Of a stretch of DNA of 64,000 nt, positions 45,622 through 57,577 are shown one piece after another; the stretch's first letter is position 1, and every line of letters starts with the position of its first letter. The notes beneath the pieces were generated by a model. It worked only from the letters and a program-made list of their open reading frames with translations. It was not told where the DNA came from and did no database searches. The DNA lies in contig LUVW01000001.1 in the NCBI GenBank assembly GCA_001661515.1, forward strand, positions 1,491,786 to 1,555,785, given 5' to 3'. The DNA comes from Capniomyces stellatus. Its lineage: Eukaryota > Kickxellomycota > Harpellomycetes > Harpellales > Legeriomycetaceae. The position numbers were made by a program, and so were the translations under genes.

Positions 45622-45969
45622 ACAACCAAACACCTACTACCCCGTGCCTTTAACGCAACAGGCGTTTGGATCGAATCACCCAACTATGGTGTTATATTTA
45701 ATATTTAGATATGATATTAGAGCGTCTTTAGGCTCAAATAAACCTGGTCTCAAAAAATACCACTACTATATTTCCAAACCAACCCAGATTGACTGATTGT
45801 GCTGATAAAGTCGCTGGGTATATGAGCAACAGCACCAGCCGTTTATTTGATTTATTTTTATTGAATACCAACTGATTGATTCAATTTAATTATTTTTTTT
45901 ACTTTATTTTTTTTAAAAAGAGGTAATAAACAGTAGTTTTAAAACTAAAAACGGTAAATCTGGCTGCTT
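45622..45969. other. Convergent spacer DNMT2 / ThrRS
   Basis: 348 bp between two stop codons on opposite strands. It holds AATAAA-like motifs for both directions. No gene. Confidence 0.6.
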
Positions 45970-48798
45970 CTATTGGTAACTGTCTTGCATCTCCATAAAG
46001 AATTCTTGAAGCTGAGACAAAGTTACTGTACCCAACTCTTTTCCGTTAAAAGCACGGACGTTAACCATGCAATTATTGGCTTCGTTCAACCCAACCGCAA
46101 TCAAGTAATTATATCTACTCAGTCTTGCCGACTTTACAACACGCCCAAGCTTTTGGCTAGTATCGTTTTCCTTGTCCACATGGAATCTATAAGCTCTCAT
46201 GCGTCTGTAAATGTGCTTATCCTCATCCTTTATTCTCCCGCTTGCTAGTTGATCAACACCACTGCCAGTACCAGCTGGCCCACTTGTCGCATTAGCAATC
46301 GACGATGTAACGTGCCCTCCCAAAACGGATTTGTACACATGTTCTGCATAGTCCAAAACTGCCCTGGTATCTCGCTCTATCTTTTCCTCCACTGAAATTG
46401 CGTCCATTGGCTGGCCAGCATAGTCATTTGTGTTTGGCAGTATTGGAACCACCAGCGCCTGTCTAGGACTCACCCAAAATGGCCACTTGCCTGCCCAGTG
46501 CTCTGTTAATATCGCCACCATCCTCTCAATGCTTCCAAGAACTGCACGGTGAACTATAACCGGCTCTCTTTGCTCGCCATCCTTGTCTGTGTACTTGAGT
46601 CCAAATCGTTTTGGTAGCTGAAAATCCAACTGGATTGTTGCTGTCTGATGTCTCCTACCAATCGCATCTCGCACATGAATGTCTATTTTCGGCCCATAAA
46701 ACGCTCCATCGCCTTTCTTTTCATTCCAAGATCTTCCTGACTGCTCTAGTGCCTTTTTAAGCTCAAACTCTGCACCATCCCACTGCTCCAACGTACCAAT
46801 GTAATTCGACTCGGGTCTTGTTGATAACGACAGCTCATAAGTGTCAAAGTTAAACATCCTATACACCTCCTCAACCATTTTTAGCTGACTTGTTATTTCG
46901 TCACCTATGCTATCTTTGCTGCAGAAAATATGACCATCGTCTTGGTGAAATCTCCTCACTCGAGTCAGCCCCGATAAAGTTCCTACCGCTTCGTTTCTAA
47001 TTATCATTATTTGCTTTATTTATTAAATATTTGTTTTTAGCTCATTCTGATCTAACCCAATCAAAAATTATTATTTCTAGCCTGGCTACTATTCACACTA
47101 GCTCCGACCATTAGAAATTAGCCCAACAGTGCATTTAGTTTATTCGAATATCCGTCAAGTCGTTTTGCAAACCGTGTATACTAGTATTTCTTACCTGTGT
47201 AGCGGTCCTAAATCGGCCAGTCTGATAGGCAAGTCTCTATACGATCTAACTTTATTTGCGTAGATTAAACAATGACCAGGACAATTCATAGGCTTCAGCC
47301 CACTCTGCCCCCCACTATAGCCATGGTCGCCTCCTCCACAGCATCCCACATGACCACCCTCTTTCAAATCAAAAATCTCGCTGTTGGCATCAACTACAGC
47401 AAACATATCATCTTTGTAGTTCTCCCAGTGCCCACTCGTCTCCCACAACTGTTTGCTGTATATTTGAGGAGTAATAACCTCATCAAAGCTGTATTCAGAG
47501 TACTTGTTGCGCAACATCTCAATCAATCTATTCACTATCCTCGTCCCATGACCCAAAAAAAACGGCGATCCGGGCGAGTACTTATGGCTCATAAAAAGAT
47601 CCTGGTCACGACCTATAGCTCTATGATCTCTTTCAGCCACCTCCTTTTGACGCACCAGATAATCTCCTCTTTTATCCTTTGTTGAAAAACTGATTCCGTA
47701 TACTCTATTCAACATTGGCTTATCCGATGACAACTTTGGCTTTTGGTTATGGCTACTCTTTTGCTCACTAGTTAGTTCCAACATAAAATGGCTCGAAGAA
47801 AGCTTAAGCCCAAGGCTATTCCCTAAAAATCCCGCATTAGGAGCCAACGGCCCCTTCAAAACCTCAACCGTATCGCCGCATTTGTACAGCCTTATGTCGT
47901 CCATCTCGTTCTTGTCTTTACATCCATCAAACATAGTCTCAATCACCTGCTGTCTGAAAGGATTGTACTTTGAAACCTCCAACGCCAACTCCTTCGTTAC
48001 TTTTATGCTGTCTATTCCCAATTGTCCACTTACTATTTTTGCATACTCGCTCCACACCCTATCTGACTCCTTTTTTCCTAAAAATCCAAACAGCTCGCCT
48101 GACCTTTCACTTAGCTCTTTGATTTTTAAATATCTATCAACACTTTTGCTAGCAACTACATCAATGATTTCCTTGACCTTATCTGGCTTAACCAGTCCAA
48201 ACTCTCCATAAAATCCTCCCCCAATAGTTGTTTTTGAATCGCCTGTATCCAACACATTTTGGAAATCTATCAATAGAACTCTCTCTCCGAATACTCGCTC
48301 CAGTGCCACTCCTAGTATAAAAGCTGAGGAATGCCACTGTATCTTGTGAACCTTATCATCGTGTGCTTCATTTGATAAAAACGATAGCCTGCAGTCCTCT
48401 TCGATTGGCCTTTTGAGATCATACAACCTATTTGATAGAATTGCCGAAATCGTACTCTTTTTTGAGAAAACATCTCCAGCTTGGTACTCCTGACCCAATG
48501 GTGATGTTGTGGCCAATCTTTTCCCATCAAAGCTGCCAATACCAATGTCATACGCAGATATTTGATTCGAATTGGCCTCTATACATCGATCTTCATAATG
48601 TATTGAGATTATCCTTTTTGAACCATTTTTTCCACTTAATTCCTCGGCTCGCTTCTTCTTTTCTCGATCCCATACCTTTATTTTGTTGCTGCTGAAAAAA
48701 TAAGGATCACCTACATTTGTCAATCCATTTCTTTTATTTTTAGAACAAAAATAAAACCCTGATTCTTGACCTTGTAGCCTCAACAACGACACGGACAT
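45970..48798 (-). CDS. Threonyl-tRNA synthetase
   Basis: Exons 48798-47195 and 46996-45970, in phase, 876 residues if translation starts at 48798. The frame stays open to a possible acceptor at 48817, and an exon at about 48900-48960 could add residues, so the true N-terminus is open. Order: TGS-like domain ending [17 protein letters not shown]; second N-terminal (editing-type) domain beginning [18 protein letters not shown], poorly conserved; class II core with motif 1 region, KPMNCPGHC (zinc Cys), motif 2 [15 protein letters not shown], motif 3 [14 protein letters not shown]; and C-terminal anticodon-binding domain. Two oddities: a 20-odd-residue Gly/Cys/His insertion just before KPMNCPGHC, and a large insertion in the anticodon domain (about 47 residues around [16 protein letters not shown]). 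It could be the cytosolic or a dual-targeted enzyme. Confidence 0.9.
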
Positions 48799-49571
48799 AC
48801 GCTTTAGCCTTGGATACTAACGGTTTTAGGCTTTCAGCAAAGCAAATCGACAACAACAAAAAAAAAGTTCTGTTGGGAATAATAATAAATATTCTTACTT
48901 GTGCCTTGCCTAAATTTACCGGATTCAAAACTGAAATCCCGCCGTCTTTGTATGTGTACTAGGCCTTTGAATCCATATTTTGGCGGTGAAAGCTGGCCCC
49001 TTATCATTTATACTGTAGATTTTGGTCGAATACAATTAGGATTTTGGCTTCAATGTTTTCTATTTTTAAAGTAATTAATCCAATGTTTACTAAAAAAGGG
49101 ATCTGAAAAGCGAACCTTTTTGCCGAGTAAAATATTATCAAGAAAAATTTAGAGAAATTTTGGGTGATAAAATCTTCCTGATTTGATTGATTTGGGCTGA
49201 ACTGTTTGCACCGTAACATATGAGCAACAGTATTTTTGCCTTATCAGACCAATTCAATATCAGGTTGCCATGAGCTTTTAAAGCAATATAAGCTAGCCAA
49301 AAAAAATTCAATCTCAAAACATTGTTCAACATAAGCCTTGACATCTGAAATGTCAAATATAAAAGTAACAAAAGGCTGGTAAATTTGAAATAAAAATATT
49401 ATTGAAAAATTATTATTTCAAGTCGGTAATTAGACCACTTAAAAAAAAATTAGAAAATAGTATATTAACATTTGAAATAAAATATCAATTACTATAATCG
49501 AAATAAAAATTCACAATAAAATTGTAAAAAAAAAAAAAGGCAAAAGTTCAGTCAACAAATATTGACAGAAT
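48799..49571. other. Intergenic between RACK1 and ThrRS (both minus)
   Basis: About 770 bp. On the minus strand 48,990-48,817 may contain a short upstream ThrRS exon (frame Y-T-Y-K-D-G-G-I-S-V-L-N-P-V-N-L-G-K-A-Q ending at a GTAAG donor, 48899). The rest is AT-rich. Confidence 0.45.
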
Positions 49572-50944
49572 TTATGCGCGGGCAACTTGCCAGACACGGA
49601 TGGTGTTATCGGTGTATCCTGAGAACAAGACTGAACCATCAGCGGACCAGGCGAGGGAGATACATTCTGGAACCAAAGATTTCTTACCAATGTTGGTGAA
49701 TTCTGGGGAGAGTTCACAGACTGGAGACTTTGACTCAAGATCCCAGACCTTGATGCATTTGGTAGTGGCAGCGCACAACCAGTATCTGTTTGGTGAGAAG
49801 CAAAGAGCGTTGATGCTATCTCCAGCTTCCAAAGAGTACAAGTGTTTGCCGTCGTTCAAGTCCCAGAGCATGGTGATACCGTCTTTACCACCTGAAGCAC
49901 AAAGAGAACCATCTGGTGAGATTGTGATGGAGCTGATATATCCTGAGTGACCAAAGTGGTTGGTGATCAACTTGAATTTGTTTGAATCCCAGACCTAAGT
50001 TTAAAAAAACAAATCAAAATGCCCTTATAAGTAAATGGTAATTCACAAAACCGGAATATGTTCCATTGAATTTTTTTACAGATAAATAGAACCCTCAGAA
50101 ATAATTGGTGATTGTGTTGTCTCATTGACCACTTGTCTCTGAAGTAGCAAGTATGTTAGTCATCATAAGGAAATATACAAAAAGAAAATATACAATAGGT
50201 GCAATCAAGCAATAAAAACCCACCTTGACAACGCGATCCCAACCAGCAGATACAACAATTGGAGTATTTGGGTTTGGTGAGAAAACTACGTTTGATACCC
50301 AATCGGAGTGACCCTCCTCGGTGATATCATATTTACATTCTCCAAGAGTGTTCCAGAGCTTGATGGACTTATCGCGGGATCCTGAGACAATTTGACGGTT
50401 ATCTGGTGAAAAAGATACTGACAAAACATCTGAGGTGTGCCCAACAAATCTGCGGGTGGTGTTACCGGTGTTAAGATCCCAGAGACGGAGAGTCTTATCC
50501 CATGAAGCGGACAAAGCGAATTGACCGTCTGATGACAAAGCAATGTCTTCAATAAAGTGGTTGTGACCGTGGAGTGATCTTCTTGGGACACCATAGTTGG
50601 ATTCGTCACGGGTAAGATTCCATACAATCAAGGTTCTGTCACGGGATGCTGACAAAAGCATGTTGGGGTTTTCTGGTGTGGTGGCCAGGGCAGTTACCCA
50701 TCCAGAGTGACCTATTGTAAATGTAAATATAATAAAACTCTGGTCAAAATTTGATACATAAAAAAACTCCCGCCATTCAGTTGCTTAATTTCGAATCCAT
50801 AACTTGAATTTATGAATTTCAAAATATAAAAGCAGACAAACGCTTAAACCGTTATTTAGATAAATCAAATGTGAATCAAATATATAGCCTAAGTGTTCAG
50901 CAGTAATTACCTTTAAGTGTTCCGCGGTGTACAAGAGTATCCAT
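49572..50944 (-). CDS. RACK1: RACK1/Asc1/Cpc2, ribosome-associated WD40 protein
   Basis: Three exons, 50944-50911, 50711-50224 and 49994-49572, in phase, 314 residues (the family is 312-319). It begins [22 protein letters not shown]. Seven WD40 repeats follow: GH...WDL or GH...WN blocks such as [39 protein letters not shown] and [12 protein letters not shown], ending [16 protein letters not shown]. It sits on the 40S head and scaffolds signalling (known). The codon choice is frugal and C-ending, which fits a highly expressed gene. The short first exon and first intron near the start are common in fungal RACK1 genes. Confidence 0.97.
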
Positions 50945-51622
50945 TATTGATATATTAATACTTGCTAAAGGAATTGAAGAGGATTAATCAACAGTGTCTG
51001 CAACTCGTTTTTTATACTCCAACTTTTTAGCCTCGTTAAATTTGATTTCTTTTATTGAAATCCATTATAATTTTTTTAATAAAAAAATTTTACATTTATT
51101 TTATTTAATTTATTTAATTTATTTGCAACAAAATCAACATAATGATAAATACAAAACTAAGAAGCCTTTGCTTGAATTACTGAGGTGGTTTATCTTGACT
51201 TTGAATTTGGTTGGCAAAACCCCTCCCTCTTCGATATTTGATCAACTTTAGTAAAATACTATTAACCAATTAAAATTAGATAATAAAATTGAGCCAACGG
51301 CTAAGCTAGGTTTAGCAAAGCTGATTCAAAATTTATTGATTCGGTTTGAAAAATCATCAATAACCAACAGAGCTTAACACACTTTTCCCACTAAATCAGA
51401 ACCAACTTGGTCATTTCGCCAAAAACCAATATACTTCATCAAACTTTCACTAGCAATGGTTTTAAACAATAAAAAAATACAGCGATAAAGATAGTCAGGA
51501 TAAAGTTGTTTTTTAAAATAAACTGTGTTAAATAAAACTCCAAATAAAACAAGTTTAACTAAGCAAATACTCAACAAAACAGAAAATTTAAATAAAAAAA
51601 AAAAATAAGAAAAAACTTCAAG
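50945..51622. other. Intergenic, RACK1 promoter and PTR2 copy 1 3' flank
   Basis: 678 bp, AT-rich. RACK1 promoter probably lies at its left end. No gene. Confidence 0.6.
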
Positions 51623-52834
51623 TTATTCGTATGTGACTTGGTTTCTGATCTCCTCGTCATAATGCTTGAAGCAGAAGTGGAAAATGACGGCTACAACTGC
51701 CAAGATAACAGTCTGTGCTGCGAAACTGTACAGAATATCTGGATCTGCTGACCATTGTCCCAAGAATATTCCAATAATCGATCCAAGTGCATTTGTGAAC
51801 AGGAAAAGTGCTGACAAGAATGACTTGAGCTCTGTTGGTGCCTGTGAGAATGCATACTCAAGTCCAGTCACTGATGCAAAGATTTCTGATATTCCAATTG
51901 AAATGTATGCTGGAAGCTGCCACCAAACTGAAATCTCGTTTACTGGTTCATCAGGAACATCCGCACCTGTAAAGTCAAAGTATGGTCCAGTGTTGTATAC
52001 CATCTTTTGCAAAATGGTTACGTAGATAAATCCAAGTACTACAATAATGAATCCAATAACAATACGTCTGATTGGTCCCATATGAATCTTTTTCTTGGCC
52101 AAGAATGGGAAAAGGAATGCATCAAAAACAGGAATCAGGATAATGATGAACAGCGAGTTGACCAAGTTCAATTGTTCGACTTGGAGCCAGTCTGGACGGG
52201 CCATGGTGGTACCTTGGTAGATAAAGTTATCATTCATGTTGCCGTACAAAGCCCAGTAGAATGGATAGAAGCAGAATACTTTGCATGCACGGATCGATCG
52301 CTTCAACCCATCAACAAACTTGTCATCCCACTCGGCATCCTTAAGTCCCTTGGATGNNNNNNNNNNNNNNNNNNNNNNNNNNNNNNNNNNNNNNNNNNNN
52401 NNNNNNNNNNNNNNNNNNNNNNNNNNNNNNNNNNNNNNNNNNNNNNNNNNNNNNNNNNNNNNNNNNNNNNNNNNNNNNNNNNNNNNNNNNNNNNNNNNNN
52501 NNNNNNNNNNNNNNNNNNNNNNNNNNNNNNNNNNNNNNNNNNNNNNNNNNNNNNNNNNNNNNNNNNNNNNNNNNNNNNNNNNNNNNNNNNNNNNNNNNNN
52601 NNNNNNNNNNNNNNNNNTCTCAACCTTCAGAATCTTGTTGACGTATACAGCGAACATCAGCGAGGCACCGTAGTAGGTGAAACGCTCACAGAACTCTGTT
52701 ACTACTACCAACCATGCTGACAATGGCAGTGGCTCGGCAATACCTGATTCAAAATCAGCTGGCTGGTTGACTAGATATCCATGCTCGTTGTACTCAACAG
52801 CGCCAACTCCGATGTCTTTCTCATCTTGGCCCAT
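51623..52834 (-). CDS. PTR2: POT family peptide transporter, copy 1 (interrupted by gap)
   Basis: The N-terminal 70-odd residues and about 240 C-terminal residues match copy 2. The middle is lost in a 261-base N run. The canonical POT motif ExxERFxYY appears as TEFCERFTYYGASLMFAVY. Because copy 2 has 609 bases where this copy has 261 N, the gap is about 348 bases short or part is deleted; 348 is a multiple of three, so the frame holds either way. Proton-coupled di/tripeptide uptake is known for the family. Differences from copy 2: Asn for Thr in GNMxDN, and Ile for Val in SIGxSEIF. Confidence 0.85.
   Translation of the reverse strand: MGQDEKDIGVGAVEYNEHGYLVNQPADFESGIAEPLPLSAWLVVVTEFCERFTYYGASLMFAVYVNKILKVEXXXXXXXXXXXXXXXXXXXXXXXXXXXXXXXXXXXXXXXXXXXXXXXXXXXXXXXXXXXXXXXXXXXXXXXXXXXXXXXXXXXXXXXXSKGLKDAEWDDKFVDGLKRSIRACKVFCFYPFYWALYGNMNDNFIYQGTTMARPDWLQVEQLNLVNSLFIIILIPVFDAFLFPFLAKKKIHMGPIRRIVIGFIIVVLGFIYVTILQKMVYNTGPYFDFTGADVPDEPVNEISVWWQLPAYISIGISEIFASVTGLEYAFSQAPTELKSFLSALFLFTNALGSIIGIFLGQWSADPDILYSFAAQTVILAVVAVIFHFCFKHYDEEIRNQVTYE
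52357..52617. other. Assembly gap (261 N)
   Basis: A run of N inside copy 1 of the duplicated transporter. The flanks align to 56624 and 57234 in copy 2. The expected interval is 609 bases, so the gap length is an estimate that is too short or a deletion. Confidence 0.97.
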
Positions 52835-55374
52835 GATTGAGGATGTTTGATTAAGATTTGACTAAGCTTGTTTTTATTAGATTAGTTGTTTTTTAAAAAA
52901 AAATTATTATTACTTTGAATTATTATATCAGTAAAAAAGATTAAAAGAATCCAAGAATCTTGAGAGACTTCGCTTTAACATTTTTACTTGATTAAATACT
53001 TTTTTTTTCTTTTTTGATTCATTTCCAAGCTCAACTTTTTTAGTACGAAAACCATATTTGTTTCTGCTTTTGCTTTTGTTGTTATAGGGGTGAATCAAGA
53101 CAAGCTTGCTCAATTCTAGTTTGCTAATAAAACAGGTCGTGTTTTGTGTCTTTGACTTAATGTCATCATATCTTCTCAGCCATATTTCGCAGTGATTTAA
53201 ACTGTCTGTCTTTTTGTAAGAGCTTATAACTTCCAATCAACTACATCAGTTGATTTACATTGCGGAAAAGTTTCGGCCTTTATTTGAATTTATTCCTTTT
53301 CACTTTTCAGTTCACTAATCGGTCTGTTGATTAAGTATGCAAATTTGTTTTTTGTACTTTTCAAAAATCACACATATCTATTATTTACAAGTTGGTCTTT
53401 ACTTGCAAACTTTTGCTATTCTAGTTTTACTTGTAGAATCAGATAAATTTTTGACTTTGTTTTGCTTTGCTTAATTTATATTCAATCAACAGTATTTAGC
53501 TTCCGAACATATTTTTACACAGACTCTTAACATTTTGTTAATTGAAGCCAATAAATAATTGCGTTAGTTAACTTTGATCTATTTATCACTTTTGTTTACT
53601 CTTTTTTTTTTCAACGCACTTAAATATTACCGCTATTTTATATTATTGGTTGACTTGGTAATATTAATGATATCTGCTTTTTTTTATGTTGCACTTATCA
53701 ACATTGGTGCTAACTATTGATAATTTGTGTTTTTGATAATCCTTGCAGAATCAATAGTTATTAATATTCAATGTTAGTTCATTGTGATAAACTAATGTTC
53801 ATTTTGTTTCCTGTTTCATTTTCTAACACCTGACGAATTAATAAAATTATTGTTGTTTTCCAATTCTATTTAACTTTTATCGTGTCAAATTAGCACTAAA
53901 CTTTTCGCTTCTGAAATTGTTTAAAAGTTTGATTTGAAGCAATATAAGGTTTTATATTCAACTTTTTGACACAAAATTAATCAAGTTCAGCTACCTCAGC
54001 TTACAAAACACACAACGGTTTCTAGATTAAATTGGCTTAAAATGGTTGTAATTGCTATCAATTTAATGAGCAAACATCGTGCTTTTGCCGAATGTTTCAA
54101 TTTCTGTATACTAAAACCTGCATTTGAAAACAAATTTATTGAAACTGATTTTACCGACTATTTGAATCGTTTGAACAAACTCAATTGTCAAAGAAAACTA
54201 GAACAAAACTAAAAGTTCATTCAAGCACAGGTCAATTTATAGAATCATAAATGGGTATTTTAAACTAAACATGTGAACAAATACATTATTCTACATTGAC
54301 ATTTTTTTGGCTCTATTTCTGTTGGTATACTGATTACTCGACTAAGCTACTTGGGAAAACACCATTTAAGTAATTAAAGAGCCTCACTTACATATTTGGT
54401 TGCTATCACCCCCTTAATTTTTTGATGGCCAACTCATTAAGAAATTTTATTAATTGGATATTTTAAATCATAATATTCGACATCTTTTTTTATCAAATTC
54501 TAAACCCAAACTGTTTGATTTCGTTTATTTACTTATTTATATTGAATTTTTATTTGATCTCACTTTAAAAATACCCAAATGTTGCAAACTTTATGATAAT
54601 AATACAGAATATTCGTAATTGAGAATACCAAATGAAGTTACTCGAGATTAGAAAAAACATTCCCTCCGCTAGGGATTCTTCTTTGATCGAACCACTTTCC
54701 CCATTCCCCTCACGCTTTCCATTTATCAATAAATTGAAAAAAAACAAAAGCACCGTTGAACATCTGACAAGCATTTCGATCAAAACAATAATTTCCAAAG
54801 TTCATTTCAACTTTCAAACAAAACTAAAATTAAAACTTTTTTTATTGAAATTTACTAATGTGGAAATCAATAATTGTGGAAAGTTAAAGGAGTTACTATA
54901 GTGAAATAATGCTTAGTTAAAATTGAAATGTTACTCTTGGAAATTGCCATTTAAATTACAATTACTAGACTAATTTAACTTGAATCAGAATGTTAAAAAA
55001 AATAGAGTTGAGGTTCTAACATCATCTTTTTTCTAAAGTAAAAAATCAAGACAATAGCCGTAAATAAAAAATGTTGGGTAAATGGAAGAGAACAGGTGTT
55101 AAAGTGGGTGGTAGGTAAGCTACGATTGTAAATGGTTCAAGACCATCTAATGTTGTTTCTAAACAAAACTGCTCCAAAAGTTTTACAATAAGATGCCATT
55201 GCTTCAAACATCTGGTCCTCAGACATAATTTAATTCCTCTGTGATTGATTTAGTGCTTAACATTTAAGGCTTTGTAGACAAAATTGCTTCTCCAGGCATG
55301 AGAAAGCAACGATTTTAAAAAACAGCAACTATGTTCTGCAAATCTGGTCAAAGCTTTTGTATCAACCACCATTT
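52835..55374. other. Intergenic between PTR2 copies
   Basis: About 2.5 kb, very AT-rich. The right-hand part contains the repeat block below. An open frame at 52928-53236 is partly the duplicated leader and is not credible. No tRNA, no gene. Confidence 0.55.
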
Positions 55375-55700
55375 TTTTATGAGGTTTGGAAATTGGTGCT
55401 ACATTAGCCCTGAACAGGATCAAGTAGCGCAGCCATTTTTTATTTATTTATTTATTTATATGGTTTATTAGCAACGGAATCAACACAAAAAAACATACAA
55501 TATTAAACAATACCATAAAATACTATAAAACACTGTGCTATTTTGATATGTTAAATGACTCTATTAGCCAACACCCCTTCGATCAATTAGATCGTCCGTA
55601 CCCGATAGGCATTGGTTCAGGGAGATTGGTGCTACTTTAAGCCTAGACAGGATCAAGTAACGGGGTTTGTGGATGGAATTCGCTGCATTGGTACACATTT
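55375..55700 (-). mobile_element. Retroelement-tail-like repeat with flanking 42-nt direct repeat
   Basis: On the minus strand a block ends in AATAAACCATATAAATAAATA and a (AAAT)n tail (55459-55439 as TTTA units). It is bracketed by two related 42-nt copies, 55388-55429 and 55621-55662, about 80% identical (GGTGCTAC ... CAGGATCAAGTA). The tail block is shared with 27206-27272. This is the pattern of a 5'-truncated non-LTR element with an imperfect target-site duplication, or a degenerate tandem repeat. No reverse transcriptase is visible. Confidence 0.4.
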
Positions 55701-55883
55701 TGCTACCGACCTTAAAATAATAATTAATGTTTAGAAACCCACAGCAATGACAAAAGTGGAATTAAGTAAAGTATATTTTTAGCTTTGGATTAGTATTCAA
55801 AACCATAGTATAAAATTCGATGAATTATTTCAATAAAAAAAAAAAGTTAATGAATTTAATAATAAAAAAAAACTAAACAAAAA

Positions 55884-57577
55884 CTTCAAGTTATTCGTAT
55901 GTGACTTGGTTTCTGATCTCCTCGTCATAATGCTTGAAGCAGAAGTGGAAAATGACGGCTACAACTGCCAAGATAACAGTCTGTGCTGCGAAACTGTACA
56001 GAATATCTGGATCTGCTGACCATTGTCCCAAGAATATTCCAATAATCGATCCAAGTGCATTTGTGAACAGGAAAAGTGCTGACAAGAATGACTTGAGCTC
56101 TGTTGGTGCCTGTGAGAATGCATACTCAAGTCCAGTCACTGATGCAAAGATTTCTGATACTCCAATTGAAATGTATGCTGGAAGCTGCCACCAAACTGAA
56201 ATCTCGTTTACTGGTTCATCAGGAACATCCGCACCTGTAAAGTCAAAGTATGGTCCAGTGTTGTATACCATCTTTTGCAAAATGGTTACGTAGATAAATC
56301 CAAGTACTACAATAATGAATCCAATAACAATACGTCTGATTGGTCCCATATGAATCTTTTTCTTGGCCAAGAATGGGAAAAGGAATGCATCAAAAACAGG
56401 AATCAGGATAATGATGAACAGCGAGTTGACCAAGTTCAATTGTTCGACTTGGAGCCAGTCTGGACGGGCCATGGTGGTACCTTGGTAGATAAAGTTATCA
56501 GTCATGTTGCCGTACAAAGCCCAGTAGAATGGATAGAAGCAGAATACTTTGCATGCACGGATCGATCGCTTCAACCCATCAACAAACTTGTCATCCCACT
56601 CGGCATCCTTAAGTCCCTTGGATGCGTCCATCCAGTGTTCGGCACTTGCTACCTTGTTGTTTCTGGCATACTTGATGCATCTCCACACCTTTCCGAATAC
56701 TGATCCACTTGGTGTTTTGATATAGTATTTCTTGTAACCGGATACAAAAATCAGAATACATGCAGCCATAAGAGCTGCTGGGATGGCAAATGCTGACGAA
56801 TAATTGACGTTTTTGGCAACAACAGGGCAGATAAGCATACCAACGAAGGCACCAAGATTGATAGACCAGTAAAAGTATCTGTAGGCACGCTCGGTTGTCG
56901 CACGCGAATCAATGTAGAGTCCTGGTGTCTCGGTTGGCTTGTATCCCAATGGAATCTGTTCAGCAACGAATGCAGATACGTTGGACTTGATACCACCAGT
57001 TCCCAATCCAATGAACAAGTATGTTGACAGCATAAATCCTGCAAATCCAAATGATCCTCTGATCGACTCCAATGCAGATACTGACAGGAGAATTGTTCCG
57101 ATACAGTACCAGATTCCAAAGTACAGAATGGCCTTGAACTTTCCAATGTACTTGTCGGCAATGTAGGCACCGAGAATAGTTGAAAAGTATGAAAAGAATG
57201 AGAATGTTCTGAGCGCTGGAACAGCATTCTGTCTCTCAACCTTCAGAATCTTGTTGACGTATACAGCGAACATCAGCGAGGCACCGTAGTAGGTGAAACG
57301 CTCACAGAACTCTGTTACTACTACCAACCATGCTGACAATGGCAGTGGCTCGGCAATACCTGATTCAAAATCAGCTGGCTGGTTGACTAGATATCCATGC
57401 TCGTTGTACTCAACAGCGCCAACTCCGATGTCTTTCTCATCTTGGCCCATGATTGAGGATGTTTGATTAAGATTTGACTAAGCTTGTTTTTATTAGATTA
57501 GTTGTTTTTTTAAAAAAAATATATATATTAGTTCGAGTTATTATATCAGTAAAAAAGATCAAAAGAATCCAAGAATT
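55884..57577 (-). repeat. Segmental duplication, copy 2 (PTR2)
   Basis: Complete copy of the transporter segment described at 51616-52955. The two flanks outside the segment are unrelated. Confidence 0.9.
55891..57450 (-). CDS. PTR2: POT/PTR family peptide transporter, complete copy 2
   Basis: A single exon of 519 residues, about 12 membrane segments. The POT signature TEFCERFTYYGASLMF lies in the first helix (E-x-x-E-R-F). The second PTR motif is represented by FSYFSTILGAYIADKYIGKFKAI. The N-terminus has an acidic, hydrophilic tail (MGQDEKDIGVGAVEYNEHG). The C-terminus ends in a charged tail (HYDEEIRNQVTYE). The family couples proton entry to di/tripeptide import; a plasma membrane site is inferred. 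Its full sequence calibrates the gapped copy 1. Confidence 0.95.
   Translation of the reverse strand: MGQDEKDIGVGAVEYNEHGYLVNQPADFESGIAEPLPLSAWLVVVTEFCERFTYYGASLMFAVYVNKILKVERQNAVPALRTFSFFSYFSTILGAYIADKYIGKFKAILYFGIWYCIGTILLSVSALESIRGSFGFAGFMLSTYLFIGLGTGGIKSNVSAFVAEQIPLGYKPTETPGLYIDSRATTERAYRYFYWSINLGAFVGMLICPVVAKNVNYSSAFAIPAALMAACILIFVSGYKKYYIKTPSGSVFGKVWRCIKYARNNKVASAEHWMDASKGLKDAEWDDKFVDGLKRSIRACKVFCFYPFYWALYGNMTDNFIYQGTTMARPDWLQVEQLNLVNSLFIIILIPVFDAFLFPFLAKKKIHMGPIRRIVIGFIIVVLGFIYVTILQKMVYNTGPYFDFTGADVPDEPVNEISVWWQLPAYISIGVSEIFASVTGLEYAFSQAPTELKSFLSALFLFTNALGSIIGIFLGQWSADPDILYSFAAQTVILAVVAVIFHFCFKHYDEEIRNQVTYE

Larger units (their letters stand above)
51616..52955 (-). repeat. Segmental duplication, copy 1 (PTR2)
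   Basis: Near-identical to 55884-57577. Identity starts within 10 bases of the stop codon and ends about 120 bases upstream of the start codon. Over about 950 comparable coding bases I count two substitutions. The N run interrupts this copy. Confidence 0.9.

Noticed and set aside
47272..47685. 137-residue plus-strand frame over ThrRS
   Set aside because: Antisense of the catalytic core.
54650..54740. Possible tRNA T-loop on the minus strand (GGTTCGATC)
   Set aside because: The stem bases do not pair and no acceptor stem is found.
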